Assembly (NCBI GenBank): GCA_027489175.1
Contig: JAIYAE010000033.1
Span: forward strand, 1 to 64,000
Length of the DNA: 64,000 bases
From: Rhodobacter sp.
Lineage (GTDB): Bacteria > Pseudomonadota > Alphaproteobacteria > Rhodobacterales > Rhodobacteraceae
Direction of reading: 5' to 3'
In this document: positions 27,501 through 34,666 of the stretch, piece after piece
How the letters are laid out: every line of letters starts with the position of its first letter
How positions within the stretch are numbered: position 1 is the first letter of the stretch
The notes under the pieces: model-generated
Seen by the model: only the letters and a program-made list of their open reading frames with translations
Told to the model about the DNA's origin: nothing
The model's database searches: none
Made by a program: the position numbers and the translations under genes

Positions 27501-28160
27501 TTAGCCAAGGGCGCCCATCACCAAAGGCTCTACCTCATGCCAGCCTTCCCACATCATCTTCAGCGCGACGTAGAGGATGATCAGCAGGCCGACATAGGCG
27601 ATCCAGCGATACTTGTTCAGAAGGTTGGCGATAAAGCTGGCGGCAAGGCCCATCAGCGCGATCGACAGGACCAGCCCGACGATCAGCACGGTCGGGTGGC
27701 CATGCGCCGCCCCGGCCACGGCAAGGACGTTATCCAGGCTCATCGACACATCGGCGATGACGATCTGGGTCGCAGCCTGGGCAAAAGTCTTCTTCGGCGC
27801 ACCCCCGGCGATGGTGCCATCGGCATTTAGGTCGGCGTTGGCCAAAGCCTCGGCCGCGGCGGTTTCCGCCACATGCGAGGTCGAAAGCTCACGCCACATT
27901 TTCCAGCAGACCCAGAGGAGTAGGACGCCGCCCGCCAGAAGCAGGCCCGTCACCTCCAGCAATTGGGTCGTGACCAGCGCAAAGCCGATTCGCATGATCG
28001 TGGCGGCGATGATGCCGACCAGAATCGCCTTGGCGCGCAGTTCTTTCGGCAGGCCCGCGGCGGCAAGGCCGATCACGATGGCGTTGTCGCCCGCCAGCAC
28101 AAGGTCGATGCCGATGACCTGCATCAGTGCGGTGAATCCTGCGGCGGTGAAGATTTCCAT
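27501..28160 (-). CDS. TerC/YjbE family integral membrane protein
   Basis: A 219-aa membrane protein with about seven hydrophobic segments. The hallmark acidic motifs within membrane helices are DLVLAGDNAIVIGLA near the N-terminus and DVSMSLDNVLAVAGAAHG in the second half; paired aspartate and asparagine residues like these bind divalent metal. YjbE-type TerC proteins are linked to manganese export or metal loading. The ATG at 28160 has AAGGA upstream; an ATG nine codons earlier is possible. No manganese riboswitch could be recognised in the 102-bp divergent gap to rlmJ. Confidence 0.87.
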   Translation of the reverse strand: MEIFTAAGFTALMQVIGIDLVLAGDNAIVIGLAAAGLPKELRAKAILVGIIAATIMRIGFALVTTQLLEVTGLLLAGGVLLLWVCWKMWRELSTSHVAETAAAEALANADLNADGTIAGGAPKKTFAQAATQIVIADVSMSLDNVLAVAGAAHGHPTVLIVGLVLSIALMGLAASFIANLLNKYRWIAYVGLLIILYVALKMMWEGWHEVEPLVMGALG

Positions 28161-28262
28161 GGTGTCCTTGAAGCGTTGGGCCGCCATCTCGCTACGCCTT
28201 TGGCCGGGCGGGGGCAAGTGCCGCCACTTTTCAAGGCGGCAAAAGGCGGCTAGGGCAGGGGG

Positions 28263-29051
28263 ATGCTGTCCTATCAACATCTGTACCATGCCGGGAACCT
28301 GGCCGACGTGCACAAGCATGCCACGCTGGCCTGGGTGCTGGACTACCTGACGCAGAAGGACAAGCCGCTGTCCTATATCGAGACCCACGCCGGGCGCGGG
28401 GTCTATGATCTGGACGCGGATGAGGCGATCAAGACCGGTGAGGCGGCGGCGGGGATCGCTTTGGCCGAAGCCCTCTTTCCCGCCGATCACCCCTATCGCC
28501 AGCGGTTGGCCGAGGCGCGGGCCGGTTATGGCGCGCGGGCCTATCCGGGGTCGCCCCTGATTGCGGCGCTGGGTTTGCGCGAAGGCGATACGATCCATCT
28601 GGCCGATCTGCACCCGCTAGAGGTGGCGCATCTGCGGGCCGTCGCCAAGGATTGGGGCGCGCATGTCTACCAGCAGGATGGCTTTCAACTGGCGCAGGCG
28701 ATCACGCCGCCCACCCCCCGGCGGGGGATGCTGCTGATCGACCCGTCCTATGAGGTGAAGGCGGATTATGAGGCGATCCCGCGCCAGATGGCGGCGATCC
28801 ACCGCAAATGGAACGTGGGCATCCTGATCCTGTGGTATCCGATCCTGCGCGGCGGGGCGCAGGGGCCGATGGTCCGGGCGCTTGAAGACGCCTTTCCCGA
28901 AGGCCTGAAGCATGAGGTGCGCTTTCCCCCGGCGCGGGACGGACACCGGATGGAAGGCTCGGGCCTTTTTGTCGTCAATCCGCCTTACGGGCTGGCCGGA
29001 GAGTTCGCGGCATTGACCAAGCGTTTTCAGGCGCTTTCCAAACCTCGGTGA
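28263..29051 (+). CDS. rlmJ: 23S rRNA (adenine(2030)-N6)-methyltransferase RlmJ
   Basis: A 262-aa SAM-dependent methyltransferase. The signature N-terminus LSYQHLYHAGNLADVHKH and the segment ETHAGRGVYDL match RlmJ, which methylates A2030 in 23S rRNA. The catalytic motif reads DPSYE instead of the DPPYE of the E. coli enzyme; this is a conservative change in the loop that holds the target adenine. Divergent from the TerC gene and followed by terB with a 19-bp gap. Confidence 0.9.
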   Translation: MLSYQHLYHAGNLADVHKHATLAWVLDYLTQKDKPLSYIETHAGRGVYDLDADEAIKTGEAAAGIALAEALFPADHPYRQRLAEARAGYGARAYPGSPLIAALGLREGDTIHLADLHPLEVAHLRAVAKDWGAHVYQQDGFQLAQAITPPTPRRGMLLIDPSYEVKADYEAIPRQMAAIHRKWNVGILILWYPILRGGAQGPMVRALEDAFPEGLKHEVRFPPARDGHRMEGSGLFVVNPPYGLAGEFAALTKRFQALSKPR

Positions 29052-29070
29052 CAGACCTAGATTGCCCCCC

Positions 29071-29508
29071 ATGATCGACGCACTCCTTCGCCGTTTGCTG
29101 GCGCCCGCCCCCACCACCTTGCCTGAACCTGACGCCCGTCTGGCGCTGGCCGCCCTTCTGGTGCGGATCGCGCGGACCGATGGCCTTTATTCCGCCGAGG
29201 AGGTGGAACGGATTGACCGCGTCCTGGCCCGCCGCCACGGCTTTGGCCCGTTCGAGGCGGCAAAGCTGCGCAGCGAGGCTGAGGCGTTTGAGGCCGCGGC
29301 CCCCGACACCGTGCGCTTTACCCGTGCGCTGAAGGCCGCGACTGCGCTGGAAGACCGGGCCGAGCTGATGGTGGCGCTGTGGTCGGTCGCCCTTGCTGAT
29401 GGCTTGCGCGATGCCGAGGAAGACCGGCTGTTGCGGCTGGTGGCGAACCTTCTGGGGCTAAGCGATGTGGAATCGGCCCAAGCCCGGCAAAGGGCGGAAA
29501 AGGCGTGA
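29071..29508 (+). CDS. TerB family tellurite-resistance type protein
   Basis: A 145-aa all-helical protein. Acidic residues in RTDGLYSAEEVERID and ADGLRDAEEDRLLR form the two TerB-type metal-binding helix pairs. The family acts in membrane-linked metal sensing or tellurite resistance, but stand-alone alphaproteobacterial members have no proven role. The start is the ATG at 29071; no clear ribosome binding site precedes it. The stop overlaps the next start as GTGA. Confidence 0.8.
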   Translation: MIDALLRRLLAPAPTTLPEPDARLALAALLVRIARTDGLYSAEEVERIDRVLARRHGFGPFEAAKLRSEAEAFEAAAPDTVRFTRALKAATALEDRAELMVALWSVALADGLRDAEEDRLLRLVANLLGLSDVESAQARQRAEKA

Positions 29509-30326
29509 GCGGCAGCCCTGGTTCGATTGCCAGCCTGGGCCAGATTGCCAGCCTGGGAATGTATGATTTCGGGCCGGCGATGGCCGCGAATGACCGGCTT
29601 TGGGCCGGGCTGCGCGACCGGCTGCGCGCGGTCGGCGTTGCCGCGCCCGAGGCGCTGACCCGGGGCGAGGCGGCCTATTGGCCGGCTTGGGAGGCACCGA
29701 ACCTGCTTCTGTCGCAGACCTGCGGCTATCCGTTCCGGGCGCGGCTGGTGGGCCGGGTGACCTATGTCGGCACGCCTGACTACGGGGTGGAGGGCTGCGC
29801 GCCGGGCCAATACCGGTCGGTCTTCGTGGTGCGGGCGGATGATCCGCGTGACGGGCTTGCGGCCTTTGACGGGGCGGGTTTCGCCTATAACGAGGCCCTG
29901 TCGCAATCGGGCTGGGCGGCACCCCAGACCCACGCCACCAAGCTTGGCCTGCGCTTGCCGCCGGTGCTGAAAACCGGCGAGCATCGCCTGTCTGCCCATG
30001 CCGTGGCCGAAGGACGGGCGGATATTGCCGCCCTTGATGCGGTGACCTGGGCGCTGTTGCAGGGGGTGGATGACGTGGTGCGGTCCCTGCGCGTGGTGGG
30101 GATGACGGACCCCACACCGGGCCTGCCCTACATCACCGCGCTGGGGGGACCGGCGGACCTGTTGCACGCGGCCCTGGCCGAGGCGATTGCCGACCTTGCG
30201 CCCGAGGACCGGGCCACGCTGCACCTGCGCGGGATTGTGCGTATTCCGCAGACCGACTATCTGGCCGTGCCCAATCCGCCCGCCCCCAATTCGCCCCTGC
30301 CGCAGGCAGATCAACCGGCCCGCTGA
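29505..30326 (+). CDS. PhnD-like phosphonate/phosphite-type binding protein without signal peptide
   Basis: A 273-aa protein of the PhnD-like periplasmic binding superfamily, with the family features GYPF, HRLSAHAVAEGRADIAALDAVTWALL and RSLRVVGMTDPTPGLPYI. It has no signal sequence and no adjacent transporter, as is usual for this cytoplasmic subgroup of unknown function. Start: GTG at 29505 coupled to the terB stop. The first codons contain an 18-bp tandem repeat (SIASLGQIASLG), and an internal ATG at 29559 is an alternative start. Confidence 0.75.
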   Translation: MSGSPGSIASLGQIASLGMYDFGPAMAANDRLWAGLRDRLRAVGVAAPEALTRGEAAYWPAWEAPNLLLSQTCGYPFRARLVGRVTYVGTPDYGVEGCAPGQYRSVFVVRADDPRDGLAAFDGAGFAYNEALSQSGWAAPQTHATKLGLRLPPVLKTGEHRLSAHAVAEGRADIAALDAVTWALLQGVDDVVRSLRVVGMTDPTPGLPYITALGGPADLLHAALAEAIADLAPEDRATLHLRGIVRIPQTDYLAVPNPPAPNSPLPQADQPAR

Positions 30327-30429
30327 TCACATCGCCGCGTTTGTCCGGGCATTTCGGGCGAATCTGCGTTGCAATGACCCGCAAACTCGGCCCTACTTTC
30401 GGCCTCACTGCCCCTGGACCCATCGCCCC

Positions 30430-31212
30430 ATGCCCGCTGACAGCCCTGACACCCCGGTCATCGAAATCCGCGACCTGCACAAGTGCTATGGGCCGTTGGA
30501 GGTGCTGAAAGGCGTCGATCTGGTCGCCCCGCGCGGGCATGTGGTGTCGCTGATCGGGTCCTCCGGGTCTGGAAAGTCGACGCTGCTGCGCTGCTGCAAC
30601 CTCTTGGAGGACAGCCAGCAAGGCGACGTGATCTTTGAGGGCGAGGCGGTGCACTGGAAAGGCCAGGGCCTTGCGCGCCATCCGGCTGACCGGGCGCAGG
30701 TGACGCGGATCAGGACCAACCTTTCCATGGTCTTCCAGCAATTCAACCTTTGGGCGCATCTCACGGTCCTGCAGAACGTGATGGAGGCACCGGTGACGGT
30801 GCTGAAACGCGATCCGAAAGAGGTCGAAGTGAAGGCGCGGGAATACCTCGCCAAGGTGGGCATCGCTGAGAAGGCCGATGCCTGGCCCGCGCAGCTTTCG
30901 GGCGGCCAGCAGCAGCGCGCCGCCATCGCCCGGGCCCTGTGCATGGAACCCCGGGCACTGTTGTTTGATGAACCGACCTCAGCCCTTGACCCGGAGCTGG
31001 AGCAGGAAGTTGTTCGCGTCATCAAGGCCCTGGCCGATGAAGGGCGCACGATGATCCTTGTCACCCATGACATGAAGCTGGCGGCGGATTGTTCGGACCA
31101 CGTCATCTTCCTGCATCAGGGAAAGATTGAGGAAGAGGGCCCACCCGCCACACTGTTCACCAACCCGCAAAGTGACCGTCTGCGCGGGTTCCTTTCGGCC
31201 ACGGCGGCCTGA
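30430..31212 (+). CDS. PAAT family ABC transporter ATP-binding protein (HisP/OccP-like)
   Basis: A 260-aa ATPase of the polar amino acid uptake group. Walker A GSSGSGKST (43-51), signature LSGGQQQR, Walker B LLFDEP and switch histidine in LVTHDM are intact. The stop overlaps the next ATG (TGATG), starting a tightly coupled operon of ATPase, two binding proteins and two permeases. Closest in type to importers of basic amino acids and opines. Given the flanking puu-like genes, a polyamine or a polyamine-derived amino acid is a plausible substrate. Confidence 0.92.
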   Translation: MPADSPDTPVIEIRDLHKCYGPLEVLKGVDLVAPRGHVVSLIGSSGSGKSTLLRCCNLLEDSQQGDVIFEGEAVHWKGQGLARHPADRAQVTRIRTNLSMVFQQFNLWAHLTVLQNVMEAPVTVLKRDPKEVEVKAREYLAKVGIAEKADAWPAQLSGGQQQRAAIARALCMEPRALLFDEPTSALDPELEQEVVRVIKALADEGRTMILVTHDMKLAADCSDHVIFLHQGKIEEEGPPATLFTNPQSDRLRGFLSATAA

Positions 31213-31919
31213 TGACCTGTCTTGGCACCATCGCCGCAGTGGCGACCAGCCTGACCCTTGCCGCCACCGAGCCGGTGGTGATCGGCACCGATGCGCCGTT
31301 TCCGGCCTATACCTATGTCGATGAAGCCGGCACCATCACCGGCTTTGAACGCGACGTGATGGACCAGATCTGTGACCGCGCGCGGCTGGTCTGTGCTTGG
31401 GAACTGGCGCATTTCGATCAGCTGATCCCCGGCGTCATGTCGGGGGAATTTGACGTCGTCCTTGGCGGCATGGCGGTGAATGACGAACGCCGGATGCTGG
31501 TCGACTTCACGCAAAGCTATTACGGCACCGACCCCGAGGAATGGTACATCGGCCGCCCCGGTGCGGCCCCGCCTGCCACTGCGCTGACCGCCGTCCAGTC
31601 CGGCACCGTGCATGAGGCGCATCTGCGCCGCCTTGGCCTGCGCTACAAAAGTTACACGACCGAGCCTGAGGTGCTTGAGGCCCTGCGCAGCGGCGCGGTT
31701 GACTTGGCCCTTGGCCCCTTCGAAACCCGGCCCGACATTGAAGACTATGTCGAGGCCAATGGGCTGGATTTCCTGTATTCGGACATGATCCCCGATGACG
31801 GCGTGGCGATGGCCGTCTGCAAGGGCAACTCCGATCTGCTTGACACATTGAACGCGGCGCTTGATGCCATGCGCGCGGATGGGACGCTTGCGACCCTCGA
31901 ATCCCGCTGGTTCAACTGA
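31212..31919 (+). CDS. PAAT transporter binding protein (first of tandem pair)
   Basis: A 235-aa type 3 periplasmic solute-binding protein. The hydrophobic N-terminus (about 1-18) is short for a signal peptide but probably serves as one. Family features include DAPFPAYTYVDEAGTITGF, GFERDVMDQIC and GGMAVNDERRMLVDFT. It is translationally coupled to the ATPase. It aligns over its full length with the next gene product, which has a more standard leader, so one may be a variant with different ligand range. Confidence 0.85.
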   Translation: MTCLGTIAAVATSLTLAATEPVVIGTDAPFPAYTYVDEAGTITGFERDVMDQICDRARLVCAWELAHFDQLIPGVMSGEFDVVLGGMAVNDERRMLVDFTQSYYGTDPEEWYIGRPGAAPPATALTAVQSGTVHEAHLRRLGLRYKSYTTEPEVLEALRSGAVDLALGPFETRPDIEDYVEANGLDFLYSDMIPDDGVAMAVCKGNSDLLDTLNAALDAMRADGTLATLESRWFN

Positions 31920-31953
31920 ACCGGCCCAACCATCCAACCAAGGGGAAACGGAT

Positions 31954-32673
31954 ATGAAAAAACTGCTACTTGCCACCGCGCTGACCGCGCTTGCTGGGGC
32001 TGCCATGGCACAGGATGTCGTGCGTCTGGGCACCGAGGGCGCCTACCCGCCCTTCAACTTCATCAACGATGCCGGCGAAATCGCGGGCTTTGAGCGTGAC
32101 GTGGGCGATGAGCTGTGCAAGCGCGCCGAGCTGACCTGTGAATGGGTCACCAACGAATGGGACAGCATCATCCCGAACCTGCAGTCGGGCAACTATGACG
32201 TCATCATCGCGGGCATGAGCATCACGGATGAGCGCGACGAAGTCATCGACTTCAGCCAGAACTACTTCCCGCCGGCCGCTTCGGCCTATGTGGCGCTGGC
32301 GGCGGATGCCGACCTCAAGGGCGTTGTTTCGGCCCAGGTGTCGACCATTCAGGCCGGGTATGTCGCGGAATCGGGCGCGACCCTTCTGGAATTCGCCACG
32401 CCGGACGAAACCATTGCCGCCGTTCGCAACGGTGAAGCGGTTGCCGTCTTCGCCGACAAGGACTTCCTTGCGCCGATCGTGGCGGAATCGAATGGCGAGC
32501 TGATGTTCGTCGGCGAACCCGTGCAGCTTGGCGGCGGTGTGGGCCTTGGCCTGCGCGAAAGCGACACCGAGCTGAAAGAGAAGCTGAACGCGGCCATCCA
32601 GTCGATGAAGGATGATGGCAGCCTGAACGCGCTGATCGAAAAGCACTTCGGCCCGGAAACGGCGAAGTTTTGA
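31954..32673 (+). CDS. PAAT transporter binding protein (second of tandem pair)
   Basis: A 239-aa periplasmic binding protein with a clear signal peptide (1-19, cut after AMA). The first lobe includes EGAYPPFNFINDAGEIAGFERD; the ligand-contact segment IIAGMSITDERDEVIDFS closely parallels the first binding protein. AAGGGGAA precedes the ATG at 31954. It is probably the main receptor for the two permeases encoded downstream. A hairpin after the stop should raise its transcript relative to the permeases. Confidence 0.9.
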   Translation: MKKLLLATALTALAGAAMAQDVVRLGTEGAYPPFNFINDAGEIAGFERDVGDELCKRAELTCEWVTNEWDSIIPNLQSGNYDVIIAGMSITDERDEVIDFSQNYFPPAASAYVALAADADLKGVVSAQVSTIQAGYVAESGATLLEFATPDETIAAVRNGEAVAVFADKDFLAPIVAESNGELMFVGEPVQLGGGVGLGLRESDTELKEKLNAAIQSMKDDGSLNALIEKHFGPETAKF

Positions 32674-32681
32674 CAAGGGCA

Positions 32682-32705
32682 GGGGCGCGACACCCGTCGC
32701 GCCCC
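32682..32705 (+). terminator. intercistronic hairpin after the second binding-protein gene
   Basis: GGGGCGCGA (32682-32690) and TCGCGCCCC (32697-32705), a perfect 9-bp stem with a 6-nt loop and no T run, 8 bp before the permease start. Likely stabilises the upstream transcript. Confidence 0.55.
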
Positions 32706-32712
32706 GACCCCC

Positions 32713-33591
32713 ATGTTCGCCGCCTGCGCCGACCCCAAAGCGATTGAAGGCCTGACCTGGGCCGCGTGCTACCTGACCTCGGGCAAGCACATTGATTTCT
32801 ATTTGTCTTTCGCCACGGTCCTTTTGCTGTTGGCGATCACGGCCCCCACCGCCCTTGCCATGGGCTTTGCCGGGGCCACGGCGGCGCGGTCGCGGTTCTT
32901 GCCGCTTTCCCTTCTGGGCAAGGGCTATGCGGCCATCGTCCGGGGTGTGCCGGACATCGTGTTTTTCCTGTTCTTCGTGATCGCTCTGGATCAGGGGATC
33001 GAATACCTGAAAAGCCTTGCGGTCTGTGATGACCACAGCTGGCCCTGGCAGGGGCTGGAGTTTCGCGTCTGCCAAGAGGCGAAGGTGCCGCTTGGCGCCT
33101 CCTCGGCGATCTGGCATCAGGCCTACGGCTTTGCGCTGGCGGTCTTCACCTTTGCCATCGTTTTCGGGGCCTTTGCCGCCAATGTCCTTTACGGCGCGAT
33201 GGGGGCGGTGCCAAAAGCGCAGCTGGAAACGGCTGAGGCTTATGGGATGAGCCAGGCCCAGGTCTTCCGCCGCATCCTTGTGCCGCAGATGTGGGTCTAT
33301 GCGCTGCCCGGCCTGTCGAACCTGTGGATGATCCTGATCAAGGCCACGCCCTTGCTGTTTCTTCTGGGCGTCAAGGACATCGTCTATTGGGCGCGGGAAT
33401 TGGGTGGGTCAAAAACCCAGGCCTATGAATACCCGCACCCCGACTGGCGGCTGTGGTACTTCCTTGGCCTTCTGGTCTTTTACCTCTGCTTCACCAAAGT
33501 GTCAGAGGTGGTGCTGGCGCGCCTGTCGGCCCGGCTAAGCCGCGGTCAGGCCACTGCGGGCGGCGAAGCCCTGCGAAAGGCCGCCGCATGA
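32713..33591 (+). CDS. PAAT ABC transporter permease (HisQ-like)
   Basis: A 292-aa inner-membrane protein with about five transmembrane segments. The EAA loop is VPKAQLETAEAYGMSQAQVFRRI followed by VPQMW. The stretch IVRGVPDIVFFLFF is typical of the PAAT permeases. It is somewhat longer than usual because of a hydrophilic insertion at about 98-140. Its stop overlaps the ATG of a 33-codon mini-ORF (ATGA at 33588). Confidence 0.9.
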   Translation: MFAACADPKAIEGLTWAACYLTSGKHIDFYLSFATVLLLLAITAPTALAMGFAGATAARSRFLPLSLLGKGYAAIVRGVPDIVFFLFFVIALDQGIEYLKSLAVCDDHSWPWQGLEFRVCQEAKVPLGASSAIWHQAYGFALAVFTFAIVFGAFAANVLYGAMGAVPKAQLETAEAYGMSQAQVFRRILVPQMWVYALPGLSNLWMILIKATPLLFLLGVKDIVYWARELGGSKTQAYEYPHPDWRLWYFLGLLVFYLCFTKVSEVVLARLSARLSRGQATAGGEALRKAAA

Positions 33592-33691
33592 GCGCGCAAA
33601 AGTTTTCGAAAACTTTTGCAAATTCCTTCGAAGGAATTTGGTCCCGGCCCGGTCCGTCGGTCCAGGCCTGCAAGGACGGTCGCGCATGAGC
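33585..33691. repeat. 98-bp palindromic insertion flanked by 9-bp direct repeats
   Basis: CGCATGAGC occurs at 33585-33593 and again at 33683-33691. Between the copies are two adjoining perfect palindromes: one of 24 bp (33596-33619, core AAAAGTTTTCGAAAACTTTT) and one of 22 bp (33619-33640, core AAATTCCTTCGAAGGAATTT). The arrangement looks like a small non-coding palindromic element that duplicated its target at a permease-permease ATGA junction. It is AT-richer than the genes on either side. Confidence 0.6.
33588..33689 (+). CDS. 33-aa mini-ORF linking two permease genes
   Basis: A short frame starting MSAQKFSKTFANSF that overlaps the upstream permease stop and the downstream permease start, both as ATGA. 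It coincides exactly with the palindromic insertion. It is probably not a functional peptide in its own right. Its translation would carry ribosomes across the insertion and keep the two permeases coupled. No family is recognised. Confidence 0.4.
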   Translation: MSAQKFSKTFANSFEGIWSRPGPSVQACKDGRA

Positions 33692-34513
33692 TGTTGGCAA
33701 ACCGTGCAGGACTACGCCTTTCGCAGCATCGGTTTTGGTGAAAACCTGCTGCCGCGCAGCGATTTCACCTTGTGCCAGCAGATCACGCTGATCGGGTCGG
33801 GGTTGATCTGGAACGTCTATTTCGGGGCGCTGGCGCTGGCCTTCGGGTTCTTCTTCGCCATTGCGGTGGCGCTGGCGAAATCGTCCCGCCATCGCATTCT
33901 GCGCAAGCCGGCGGATTGGTTCGTGTTCGTCTTCCGCGGCTCGCCGCTCTTCATCCAGTTCTTCCTGGCCTATGAGACGCTGCAACTGCTGCCCAAGGCG
34001 GGGGTTGAGGTGTTCGGGATCACGGTGGAAACCGCCTGGACGACGCGGGCCTGGGCCGGGGCGCTGTTTGTGCTGTTCCTGAACACTTCGGCTTATGCGG
34101 CGGAAATCTTTCATGGCGCGCTGAAATCGATCCCCAAGGGCGATCTTGAGGCGGCCGAGGCCTATGGCCTGACCGGCTGGCAAAAATTCCGCCGCATCCA
34201 GTGGCCGACGATGCTGCGGCTGGCCTGGCCCGCCTATACGAATGAGGCGATCTTCCTGTTCCACGCGACGACGCTGGTGTTCTTCAGCGGCTTTCCTGCG
34301 TTCCGCCAGATGGGCGACGCGCTTTATTACGCGAACTATTTCGCCGACAAGACCTTCAACCCCTTTGTCCCCTATCCCATCGTTGCCGCCTATTTCATCG
34401 CGCTGACGCTGATCCTGACCTTCGGCTTTGGACTGGTGAACCGGTATCTGAACCGGCACCTGCCCTCGAACCAGAAAAGCAGAATCCGCTTGCGTCCGCA
34501 GCTTATCCGATAG
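33686..34513 (+). CDS. PAAT ABC transporter permease (HisM-like)
   Basis: A 275-aa inner-membrane protein with about five transmembrane segments. The N-terminal half has FRGSPLFIQFFLAYE and the EAA loop is IPKGDLEAAEAYGLTGWQKF. It partners the HisQ-like permease in importing the ligand of the two binding proteins. The ATG at 33686 lies in the right-hand copy of the 9-bp repeat and overlaps the mini-ORF stop. It ends the transporter operon; the next gene has its own operator. Confidence 0.9.
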   Translation: MSCWQTVQDYAFRSIGFGENLLPRSDFTLCQQITLIGSGLIWNVYFGALALAFGFFFAIAVALAKSSRHRILRKPADWFVFVFRGSPLFIQFFLAYETLQLLPKAGVEVFGITVETAWTTRAWAGALFVLFLNTSAYAAEIFHGALKSIPKGDLEAAEAYGLTGWQKFRRIQWPTMLRLAWPAYTNEAIFLFHATTLVFFSGFPAFRQMGDALYYANYFADKTFNPFVPYPIVAAYFIALTLILTFGFGLVNRYLNRHLPSNQKSRIRLRPQLIR

Positions 34514-34521
34514 TAACCTCG

Positions 34522-34535
34522 AATTTGATCAAATT
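34522..34535. promoter_or_regulatory. operator AATTTGATCAAATT before the ligase operon
   Basis: A perfect 14-bp palindrome, identical in core to those at 25906 and 24967, about 130 bp upstream of the first glutamine synthetase-like gene. It suggests common control by the GntR protein at 25032. Confidence 0.65.
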
Positions 34536-34666
34536 GCGCGAGGACACAATGGCCCGCGCCGGGGATCAAAAAACAGGGGATGGGATCAAGGGCATGATCC
34601 ATAGCCTGCCTGCCGGGGCCTTCGGGCCCGCCTGTGCGGGCGGCGGCGTGCCCGGCCCAAACGACG

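Noticed and set aside
28161-28262. Manganese riboswitch before the TerC/YjbE gene
   Set aside because: Looked for because such genes often carry one; the 102-bp divergent gap is short and shows no recognisable conserved core.
8909-29508. A single tellurite-resistance island (TrgA, TrgB, TerC, TerB)
   Set aside because: The four genes belong to three separate transcription units spread over 20 kb with unrelated genes between, and TerC/TerB proteins here are of types with general metal roles.
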